From: Anaerolineaceae bacterium | GTDB lineage: Bacteria > Chloroflexota > Anaerolineae > Anaerolineales > Anaerolineaceae | Length of the DNA: 6,960 nucleotides | Assembly: GCA_003532515.1 (NCBI GenBank) | Contig: DOEX01000281.1 | Coordinates: 1-6,960, forward strand | Reading direction: 5' to 3' | Shown: positions 1 to 5,610 of the stretch, piece after piece | How positions within the stretch are numbered: position 1 is the stretch's first letter | Layout: every line of letters begins with the position of its first letter | Notes under the pieces: generated by a model | The model's database searches: none | Told to the model about the DNA's origin: nothing | The model's input: the letters and a program-made list of their open reading frames with translations, nothing else | Made by a program: the position numbers and the translations under genes

Positions 1-711
1 CTTTCCAACCAGGAGCTGACAGCCACTCCCAGCCCAACCCCAATACAAACTGCAACTCCATCCATCACAGCCACCGTCGAGCCTTGTACAATTTCTGCCA
101 TATTGATCAGCGATGTCACCATCCCCGCTGGTACCATCTTGAAACCTGGACAGCAATTCACGAAGACCTGGCGGGTCCAGAACAATGGCACATGCCTTTG
201 GGAGGATTACAAACTTGTCTATGTGCGTGGCAGTCGCATGGGTGGTAATTCGCCATCACCGGTAAGGACCATTCAACCCGGTGAGGTGTTTGACCTGTCT
301 CTCGAAATGATTGCACCAAGTTATCATGGTGCCTATGAGGGCGTCTGGCAAATTCAGACCGAGAAAGGCATCTTGATCGGATTAGAATTAAAAGTTGTCA
401 TCGGAATTCCAACCCCCACTCCCACCCCAACACAAACACCCACTCCAACAGCAACGCCAACCGCGACTGCTACACCTACAGCCACCTCAACACAAACACC
501 CACTCCAACAGCAACGCCAACCGCGACTGCTACACCTACAGCCGCCGCAACTCAAACCGCCACCACTACAATGACACCTACAAATACTGCAACACCAACC
601 CCCACCTCTACGCCAACCCATACCAGCACTTACACGCCAACTCCCACGGTGACCGGAACGCTCACTCCCACTGAAACCGGCACACCAAGCTCTGGTGACA
701 CCGCTCCATAG
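1..711 (+). CDS. Secreted/surface protein with NBR1-like Ig domain and Thr/Pro-rich tail (5' end outside window)
   Basis: The frame is open from base 1 to the TAG at 709-711, giving 236 visible residues. The true start lies upstream, and the TTG at 103 falls inside the domain, so it is not the start. Residues 1-28 are a Thr/Pro/Ser linker. Residues about 29-134 match the NBR1-like Ig-like (next-to-BRCA1) domain: a Cys (C29), then VTIPAGTILKPGQQFTKTW, the core NNGTCLW with a second Cys (C65), a GSRMGG turn, an IQPGEVFDLSLEMIAP strand and YEGVWQIQ. The two Cys residues sit where a disulfide would be plausible in an exported protein. Residues 136-236 are a TPTPT/TATPT tail with no further domain, anchor or sorting motif. 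In Anaerolineae such proteins usually begin with a signal peptide or lipobox followed by a Thr/Pro spacer, but that part is not in view. The role is unknown; binding or adhesion at the cell surface is a guess. The domain call is firm, the function is not. Confidence 0.85.
   Translation, partial: LSNQELTATPSPTPIQTATPSITATVEPCTISAILISDVTIPAGTILKPGQQFTKTWRVQNNGTCLWEDYKLVYVRGSRMGGNSPSPVRTIQPGEVFDLSLEMIAPSYHGAYEGVWQIQTEKGILIGLELKVVIGIPTPTPTPTQTPTPTATPTATATPTATSTQTPTPTATPTATATPTAAATQTATTTMTPTNTATPTPTSTPTHTSTYTPTPTVTGTLTPTETGTPSSGDTAP
428..543 (+). repeat. 60-bp in-frame tandem duplication in the Thr/Pro tail
   Basis: Bases 428-483 are repeated without mismatch at 488-543, a period of 60 bp or 20 codons. 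The copies are identical at synonymous positions too, so this is a recent duplication or homogenisation rather than selection for Thr/Pro composition alone. A diverged, lower-similarity continuation follows from about 544. The unit encodes Thr/Pro/Ala/Gln-rich spacer, so copy-number change would alter tail length without shifting frame. Confidence 0.93.
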
Positions 712-805
712 TCCAGAGTCTGAGATTTATTTCTAGATCGTACCGGAGTCTTCGCCGAGCAGGATTTACTATTCTTAGGTCCGGTCTTTCAAATCATCCT
801 GACGT

Positions 806-836
806 TGTAGGTATTAGTGAGAAATTCACTCCTACA
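806..836. repeat. Imperfect hairpin with TGTAGG/CCTACA termini in the convergent gap
   Basis: TGTAGG (806-811) pairs with CCTACA (831-836). AGTGA (816-820) pairs with TCACT (826-830) around a GAAAT loop, leaving TATT (812-815) as a one-sided bulge. It sits between two convergent genes (stops at 711 and 928). No run of T follows on either strand, so it is not a textbook intrinsic terminator, although it could still protect or end transcripts. Its termini match those of the longer elements at 1532-1724, which suggests a related short element. The rest of 712-927 shows nothing I can assign. Confidence 0.55.
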
Positions 837-927
837 GTTTGATTGCAAGTCTCCCCGGACACTTAAAACGCGCGAGACCAATCACTACGGACCAAGCCCT
901 ATTACCTATCAGCTAACCGCTACCTCA

Positions 928-1500
928 TCAATGCACAATCAACTCATCCAAAGTTCGTTTTGGGACGTGGTGAACGCCAACAACATTTCGGTAATACTCA
1001 ATACCTTTAACTTCATCAAAATCTTCGATGAGGCTGATCTCAGCCGGTTTGCCCAGGGCTATCACTAAAACAATCTCCAGGTTTTCACTTAACCCAAGCA
1101 CCTCGCGCAGGCTTTCTCGTTTGAAAGCCTTGACCATGCAACCACCAAATCCTTGTTCAGTAGCCCCCAACAACATCGTCTGAGCCGCAATACCAGCATC
1201 GATCTCAAAGATGGGTTTGATCTCATTATCTCCAAGAATGATGATATATCCGCTCGGCCTCTCGCCTTCTATCGGACCACCCCAATCCTTTAGGTAGCCT
1301 CCGAATTTCACATTTTTGAAAACCTGCTCACATTCTTCTGCGTCACTGACCAGCCAAAACTTAAGCGCCTGGAGGTTTGCAGGGCTTGGTGAGATGCGTG
1401 CCAAACCAACTAATGAAACCAAAAATTCTCTGGGAATACGCACACTCTGATCAAAACGTCGGTAGCTTCTATTCTTGAGGACCAGATCGGAAAAGTTCAT
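928..1500 (-). CDS. Nitroreductase-family FMN oxidoreductase
   Basis: This 190-residue protein has the usual length for a compact single-domain nitroreductase. Members use FMN and NAD(P)H to reduce nitro compounds, quinones or enones in the cytoplasm; the substrate here cannot be read from sequence. Visible family marks are the N-terminal NRSYRRF (10-16, flavin phosphate contacts), SPSPANLQALKF (37-48, the second FMN-binding stretch), the helix DAGIAAQTMLLGATEQGFGG (101-120), and ALGKPAE (148-154) near the C-terminus. The chosen start is the ATG at 1500-1498, directly preceded by AAGGAGA at good spacing. The frame stays open to 1614, but that extension is translated palindromic repeat, not protein. 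The gene converges with the NBR1-domain gene and is separated from the upstream operon by the repeat cluster, so it is either read through or has a promoter within 1501-1719. I see no clear -35/-10 pair there. Confidence 0.9.
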   Translation of the reverse strand: MNFSDLVLKNRSYRRFDQSVRIPREFLVSLVGLARISPSPANLQALKFWLVSDAEECEQVFKNVKFGGYLKDWGGPIEGERPSGYIIILGDNEIKPIFEIDAGIAAQTMLLGATEQGFGGCMVKAFKRESLREVLGLSENLEIVLVIALGKPAEISLIEDFDEVKGIEYYRNVVGVHHVPKRTLDELIVH

Positions 1501-1504
1501 AGTA

Positions 1505-1511
1505 TCTCCTT
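1505..1511 (-). promoter_or_regulatory. Strong ribosome binding site fixing the nitroreductase start
   Basis: On the minus strand AAGGAGA is followed by TACT and then the ATG at 1500-1498. This is close to consensus and decides between this ATG and longer upstream options that run into the repeat elements. Confidence 0.85.
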
Positions 1512-1531
1512 GTCGAATCTTGCTTTTTGTT

Positions 1532-1597
1532 TGTAGGGAAAAGGCCTGCCTTTTCCAATTTACAAGTTTTGTGGTCGAGGCAGGCCTCGACCCTACA
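1532..1597. repeat. REP/MITE-like palindromic element, copy A (complete)
   Basis: This 66-bp element has perfect 7-bp terminal inverted repeats, TGTAGGG (1532-1538) and CCCTACA (1591-1597). Inside are two stem-loops. GGAAAAGGC (1537-1545) pairs with GCCTTTTCC (1548-1556) over a CT loop, and GTCGAGGC (1574-1581) pairs with GCCTCGAC (1584-1591) over an AG loop. The loop regions GGCCTGCC and GGCAGGCC are also complementary to each other, so the halves can either fold separately or pair end to end. There is no coding capacity. Whether it is a REP doublet moved by a REP-associated tyrosine transposase or a tiny MITE cannot be decided here. Confidence 0.85.
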
Positions 1598-1613
1598 TGA
1601 CGCCAATTTTTCA

Positions 1614-1636
1614 CTTGAGGAAAGCCTCGACCCTAC
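1614..1636. repeat. Half copy of the palindromic element (right end only)
   Basis: GCCTCGACCCTAC at 1624-1636 repeats the right end of copy A. The preceding CTTGAGG (1614-1620) with loop AAA forms an imperfect stem with GCCTCGA. The left half, with its TGTAGGG end and AAAAGG stem, is missing. It lies between the two fuller copies and suggests decay or a solo half-element insertion. Confidence 0.6.
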
Positions 1637-1656
1637 TTCACACTCGACTCCGTTTT

Positions 1657-1724
1657 TGTAGGGAAAAGGCCTGCCTTTTCCAATTTTCAAGGTTTATGGT
1701 CTTGACACAGGCCTCGACCCTACA
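1657..1724. repeat. REP/MITE-like palindromic element, copy B
   Basis: This 68-bp element has the same TGTAGGG (1657-1663) and CCCTACA (1718-1724) ends as copy A. It is identical to copy A over 32 bases (1655-1686 versus 1530-1561) and so keeps the left stem-loop intact. The right stem is degenerate: TCTTGACACA stands where copy A has TCGAGGCA, so only the 3' arm survives. It lies in the same orientation as copy A, 125 bp away. Its right terminal repeat contains the stop codon of the neighbouring minus-strand gene. Confidence 0.83.
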
Positions 1725-2157
1725 AGTACTCTTCAATCTTTTTCGAATACTCTCCTGTCACGAGAATATATGCAACAATCAACAATACCAACCCTCCCCC
1801 ATCAAACCAGATGAAGCGCAAAATTGAACTTCGCAATACGGAGTTTTCTATTGGAATCGTCCGTAACAGCAGGCTTTCGCCGATCAACCCAACCGCCTGC
1901 ATCAAAATTGCCTGGATCAAAGAAACCCTGTAGAGTCTTGGATGGTAGAAAGCAAAAAAGTAAGGTACTTGCCACATGAAAAAAAGAATTCCGTAGCCAA
2001 TAATTACTACTCTGCCAACCTCCCCGCTGAGTTCATAGGCTGCCAGGTACAATTCTGGTCTGAAAACAAAATCGACTGCGCATGCAAGGTTCATTCCTAA
2101 CACAAGTCCGATAAAAACCCTTGCTATCCATTCCCGCAGTCTGGAATTGGATCTCAT
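1720..2157 (-). CDS. Small four-helix membrane protein of unknown function
   Basis: I do not recognise a characterised family for this 145-residue protein. It has four likely membrane segments at about 12-30, 46-68, 78-97 and 112-134, a basic N-terminus (MRSNSRLREWIAR) and a short charged C-terminus (EYSKKIEEYL). Polar or aromatic features that could matter are FRPELYLAAYELSG between helices 1 and 2, MWQVPYFFAFYHPR at helix 2, GES after helix 3 and RFIWFDGGG at helix 4. The ATG overlaps the recF TGA as ATGA, with AGAAGGG (2169-2163) as ribosome binding site inside recF, so translation is probably coupled. It is the last gene of the clpC-def-recF operon. The TAG stop lies within the terminal TGTAGGG of repeat copy B, so the natural C-terminus may have been shortened or replaced by that insertion. 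It is real by coding pattern and overlap; its function is unknown. Confidence 0.75.
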   Translation of the reverse strand: MRSNSRLREWIARVFIGLVLGMNLACAVDFVFRPELYLAAYELSGEVGRVVIIGYGILFFMWQVPYFFAFYHPRLYRVSLIQAILMQAVGLIGESLLLRTIPIENSVLRSSILRFIWFDGGGLVLLIVAYILVTGEYSKKIEEYL

Positions 2158-3374
2158 GTCTGCCCTTCTTTCGAAACCACGCCTTGTTCTACCTTCCAGA
2201 CTTTATGCTGAGCCAAAAAATCAGGCTCAAACATCTCCAGATCGGTTGTGGTTACAAAGGCTTGCTCCACTTTGTCCAACAAACCCAACAATGCCCCTCG
2301 TCGGATTGGGTCCAGCTCAGCCATGACCTCGTCCAACAACAGCACGGGCCATTCACCGCTGCGTTGCTTCATTAATTCCACTTCAGCGAACTTGAGTGAG
2401 AGCAATGCTGTGCGCATTTGCCCTCTCGATCCATAATTGCCAAGGTCAACCTGGTTCGCTAAAAACCTTATTTCATCCCGATGTGGTCCAACGCTGGTCG
2501 ATCCCCGCCGGATATCTTCTTTCCTGTGCTTTCGCAATTCATCGGCAAAGCCAGTTTCGATATCCTTTGCTTCAATTTTGCCAGCTTCCGCTAAATGTTG
2601 AACGCCTGGAAGGGCAATTTGCCCTAAAAGAGGCTGGGTAGGGTCAAATGAGGGCTGGTATTCGAGCCTGAAAACTTCGCGCCCCTGCGTCAGCTTTTGA
2701 TGAGTCTGGCGGGCATTATCTTCCAATTGACCAAGGATCCCAATTCGACCTCTAACCAAATATGCACCGTGTTCAGCCAGCATTCCATCCCAAAAATCCA
2801 GTTGATCGGGTGGACCACCAACCTCGCCCAATCTCTTTAGAAGTGCGTTCCGACGGGTCATTGCCTGGGTGTATTTCAGAAGATGTTTCGAATAACCCGG
2901 TTCGATTTGACAAAGAATCTCATCCAGGTATCGGCGCCGGTCAACCGGACCACCTTCAAAAATTTTTGCCATCTGTGGAAGAAAAGATACGGCATTAAAC
3001 TGTCCATACAATTCGCTAAACCGCCTGTTGACGCCGTTGAGCAGCGCTTCTTTCCGAAAACGCGTGCTGTCGTTACCTCCGTTGGGCTCTTGTATCAGTC
3101 GTACTTCCAGTGTGTTCTTACGTCCACCTCTCACAAACTCCCCAATGATACGTCCAACTTTGATTGGATCGCTCTCCGGAAGGTTAAAATTAAGCAATTG
3201 ACGGTCCGTGCTCGCACTGAAGGAGGTGAAAAGAGCTAAAAAAGCGACTGCCTCCAAAACGCTCGTCTTACCCTGCGCATTCGCGCCATGGAATAAAATC
3301 ACCCGCCTGGGAAAATCAAGTTCCAGGCGGGAGAAAATGCGAAAGTTAGTCAGTGAAAGACGGGTGAGGTACAT
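2154..3374 (-). CDS. recF: DNA replication and repair protein RecF
   Basis: RecF is an SMC/ABC-type ATPase that binds gapped DNA and, with RecO and RecR, loads RecA at stalled or damaged replication forks. The 406-residue product is somewhat longer than the common length of about 360-380. Visible features are the N-terminal LTNFRIFSRLELDF, Walker A GANAQGKT (30-37), the family-typical SVGPHRDEI before the C-terminal lobe, the ABC signature region SRGQMRTALLSLKFAE (from 316), Walker B VLLLDE (344-349) with catalytic Glu349, and the D-loop AELD (352-355). All key ATPase residues are intact. The start overlaps the def stop by one base (TAATG), and the stop overlaps the next gene by four, both marks of an operon. 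RecF is classically found with dnaA, dnaN or gyrB; here it lies after def and clpC, and none of those replication genes is in view. Confidence 0.95.
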   Translation of the reverse strand: MYLTRLSLTNFRIFSRLELDFPRRVILFHGANAQGKTSVLEAVAFLALFTSFSASTDRQLLNFNLPESDPIKVGRIIGEFVRGGRKNTLEVRLIQEPNGGNDSTRFRKEALLNGVNRRFSELYGQFNAVSFLPQMAKIFEGGPVDRRRYLDEILCQIEPGYSKHLLKYTQAMTRRNALLKRLGEVGGPPDQLDFWDGMLAEHGAYLVRGRIGILGQLEDNARQTHQKLTQGREVFRLEYQPSFDPTQPLLGQIALPGVQHLAEAGKIEAKDIETGFADELRKHRKEDIRRGSTSVGPHRDEIRFLANQVDLGNYGSRGQMRTALLSLKFAEVELMKQRSGEWPVLLLDEVMAELDPIRRGALLGLLDKVEQAFVTTTDLEMFEPDFLAQHKVWKVEQGVVSKEGQT

Positions 3375-3895
3375 TACTCAGTAAACTCTTCGGCGTCTTC
3401 AGAGACAGGTTCATAAATCTCGCTTGCTCGGTCGATGTAGAGGATGCCATCCAGGTGGTCCATCTCATGTTGAATGATACGTGCCATCCAGCCTTCGGCT
3501 TTCACTTTTTGAGGTTTACCATGACGCGTCAGAGCTTTGACAGTAATTTTCTCGTGCCGGTCAACTTTTCCGATCAATCCAGGCACAGAAAGACAGCCTT
3601 CGATACCCTCAACCATCTCTTCCGACCTTTCAGTGATCTCGGGGTTGACCAGGACGTAGCGTTTTGGCTTTGGTTCGGGTGCATTTTCGTCCTCAGGTTC
3701 TTCTGCGTATTCGATCACAACAAGGCGGATCGATTCACCGATTTGTGGCGCTGCCAAACCTACACCCGGCTCATTTAACATGGTCTCAAACATGTCGTCG
3801 ACCAGTGTCTGTAATTCTTTATCAAATTTTTTTACCGGTTTTGCTTTAAGACGCAAAATTGGGTCCGGAAAAGTAACAATTTCCTTTAGTGCCAT
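3374..3895 (-). CDS. def: Peptide deformylase
   Basis: This metalloenzyme removes the formyl group from the initiator Met of nascent proteins at the ribosome. At 173 residues it has standard length. All three defining motifs are present: GVGLAAPQ (44-51), EGCLS (99-103, metal ligand Cys101) and HEMDH (143-147, metal ligands His143 and His147, catalytic Glu144). A Pro/Glu/Lys-rich insertion, EEPEDENAPEPKPKR, lies at 65-79 between motifs 1 and 2, and the C-terminal tail is acidic. The ATG is preceded by TTGGAG five bases upstream. Def is often next to fmt or priA; here it is 34 bp downstream of the cNMP/PH membrane protein and coupled to recF through TAATG. It should be active as a deformylase. 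Confidence 0.96.
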   Translation of the reverse strand: MALKEIVTFPDPILRLKAKPVKKFDKELQTLVDDMFETMLNEPGVGLAAPQIGESIRLVVIEYAEEPEDENAPEPKPKRYVLVNPEITERSEEMVEGIEGCLSVPGLIGKVDRHEKITVKALTRHGKPQKVKAEGWMARIIQHEMDHLDGILYIDRASEIYEPVSEDAEEFTE

Positions 3896-3929
3896 ATATA
3901 CTCCAAATGTAATCTACAGCTATTTTACC

Positions 3930-5603
3930 TCATCCGGGAGGCGGATTCAAAGGTGAAGTAACATCTTTACTTGCCAAAAGGTCTTGTGATTCTTCCTGAA
4001 AAACCTTGAACCATTGCGCAATGCGGTCGCGTTCCTGCCGAATTTGACGATCTTCTTGTTCCTGCGAGTGAGTACCGATCCGGCTGAAAATGTCCTGCTG
4101 AACTTTGGAAGGTTGATGGACATTATTGAATGTCAGTTGCGTATTACCAACAGTGATGTAGACCGTGCCAAAATTAAACATCATAGGGATAATTCCGCGG
4201 CGTTCATATTCAATGCTCAGGATGTTTTCCAATGGTGCTGCCCGGCGCGATTCCCGACCAAATGGTTTGCGGTCCAGGTCGATTACCTGGTTGGGAGTAA
4301 GCTGGAAAATGTCGTTGCGCCAATCCACATATTGGTAGATCATAATTAAAAAGCACACTAACATCAGGAAGGAAGCCAATGTTATTGCCATGCTATAATT
4401 CAAACCAGCGATGTTACGTGTTACCAATGCAATGATAAATACAGTAGACAGAACCATACCCAAAAATGAAAGAAACACTTTCTTGAGCAAAATGATCCAG
4501 TGTTTTCGATACGTTATCGCTCCGCCCATTTCATAACGTACTTTCAAAAAGTCGCTGAGCAGCCATTCGATAAATCCGATTTCAGCCTGGGGCATCTCGT
4601 TGTCGATCCCATACTCTTCTTCAAGTTCTCTCGTTGTGACTTCTTCTGCTGACTTCCCAAATTTTTCACGCAGTGCCTTTCGAATTTCTTTCGCATCCAA
4701 CTCAAGGTCAACGTGCTTGCTTTTTGCCCAAAAACTTTCAATCAGTTTGCCAATCGTTTTGGCATGAGCCACCCGCTCAAAGCGGATATCGCCTATAAAG
4801 GTTCGCACCATGACATCAGAATATCCAATCAACGCTCCCATCTGGGTTGTTTTGACTCCCACAGAGATGAGGGTAGTAAGCGGCGCTTCCTGGCGGCTTT
4901 CATAAAAACCGGATACACGTTCCACCCAAACCATGCGTTTGGAGGTAATAAGGTAATAATCGTTCGCCCAGTTATTGATATTCCAAAGCAGCCATATCGC
5001 GCAAATTAGAAAAGCAACCACCATACCGACCAGGGCTACCATGGCATAATCAGCTTGCACAAAGTTCAAACCGAGCAAAATCGCCGCAAATACCAGCAAG
5101 GGAGGCATCAGTGCAAAGAACAAAAAAACAGGGTGTTTGCGAGTGATCAGGCTCACTTTTTCATCCGGTTCCAACCAGGGCATAGGCAAGCGACGGATCA
5201 TCACCTGGCTGTTCGCCAAAACAGTGAGGCTCTCAGCAAATGCGGGTCTGTCTGAACCTATTTGATGAATATTCGCACCCGATATAAACCAAACACGGCT
5301 GTTTGTTTGCGCCTGGATCGTTTCCAAGCGCTGGTTTGCTGAATTGCTGGTCGCCAACCCGAGAATATCCCCTCGTTGGTATGGGTGTGAGATCTGACCC
5401 TCCTGGTCGAATCCGATTAATTTACCAGTCTCGACCAGGAATAATCCATCTACTTCTTCGCCTTCTTCAAAAAGGATCTCTCCTTTGGGTAGTTCCACCA
5501 TCACCAGCGCATCTGCGATGGCTGGCAGGTCTTCATCAGGAAGTGCACTGAACAGGGCACTTTCCCGAAGAAACTTGGTGAAACTATCGTTAGAAGAGTT
5601 CAT
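3930..5603 (-). CDS. Membrane protein with N-terminal cNMP-binding-like domain and two TM-PH modules
   Basis: The product has 557 residues from the ATG at 5603. It begins with a cyclic-nucleotide-binding-like domain (about 17-115: ALFSALPDEDLPAIADAL, GEILFEEGEEVDGLFLVETGKL, RGDILG). Two membrane segments follow (about 158-180, 187-208), then a bacterial PH-like/DUF304-type domain (about 215-295: YYLITSKRMVWVERVSGF). A charged linker (296-360) leads to two more membrane segments (about 370-394, 403-424), a second PH-like domain (about 430-510) and a charged, Gln/Glu/Arg-rich helical tail ending in PLNPPPG. The phosphate-binding cassette is degenerate. GDxxGE becomes GDILGL, losing the Glu that contacts the ribose, while an Arg (R92) remains, so cNMP binding is doubtful. 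The domain may sense something else or be structural. An upstream ATG at 5690 would overlap clpC by 80 bp. The 5603 start lies 7 nt after the clpC stop and has AGGA upstream. The role is unknown; the position suggests a link to ClpC-related stress or envelope function, which is inference. Confidence 0.85.
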   Translation of the reverse strand: MNSSNDSFTKFLRESALFSALPDEDLPAIADALVMVELPKGEILFEEGEEVDGLFLVETGKLIGFDQEGQISHPYQRGDILGLATSNSANQRLETIQAQTNSRVWFISGANIHQIGSDRPAFAESLTVLANSQVMIRRLPMPWLEPDEKVSLITRKHPVFLFFALMPPLLVFAAILLGLNFVQADYAMVALVGMVVAFLICAIWLLWNINNWANDYYLITSKRMVWVERVSGFYESRQEAPLTTLISVGVKTTQMGALIGYSDVMVRTFIGDIRFERVAHAKTIGKLIESFWAKSKHVDLELDAKEIRKALREKFGKSAEEVTTRELEEEYGIDNEMPQAEIGFIEWLLSDFLKVRYEMGGAITYRKHWIILLKKVFLSFLGMVLSTVFIIALVTRNIAGLNYSMAITLASFLMLVCFLIMIYQYVDWRNDIFQLTPNQVIDLDRKPFGRESRRAAPLENILSIEYERRGIIPMMFNFGTVYITVGNTQLTFNNVHQPSKVQQDIFSRIGTHSQEQEDRQIRQERDRIAQWFKVFQEESQDLLASKDVTSPLNPPPG

Positions 5604-5610
5604 TCTTATT

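Noticed and set aside
103..105. TTG at 103 as the start of the NBR1-domain protein
   Set aside because: The frame is open to base 1, and the upstream residues include the first Cys and first strand of the domain plus Thr/Pro spacer. The start is outside the window.
817..1068. Plus-strand open frame of 83 codons across the convergent gap
   Set aside because: It overlaps the 3' end of the nitroreductase on the opposite strand, has no recognisable domain, and begins in the hairpin at 806-836. It is a shadow frame.
1537..1561. Stem-loop of repeat copy A (and the same in copy B) as an intrinsic terminator
   Set aside because: The stem is strong, but on the minus strand, where the operon would need it, the following bases are CTACAAACAAAAAG with no T run. 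The plus strand has only AATTT. A terminator role is possible but not supported.
1702..1730. Possible plus-strand promoter: TTGACA at 1702-1707 with a 17-nt spacer
   Set aside because: The hexamer at the -10 position is AGTACT, a poor match. It lies inside repeat copy B and would drive only antisense RNA into the membrane-protein gene. The TTGACA is a chance product of copy B divergence.
1469..1827. Open frames on both strands over the repeat cluster (1469-1690 minus, 1597-1827 plus)
   Set aside because: They are made mostly of the palindromic elements and overlap the well-supported flanking genes. The peptides repeat the translated element and look like nothing known.
2883..3239. Plus-strand open frame of 118 codons
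   Set aside because: It is fully antisense to recF, whose motifs are intact. It has no domain or ribosome binding site of note.
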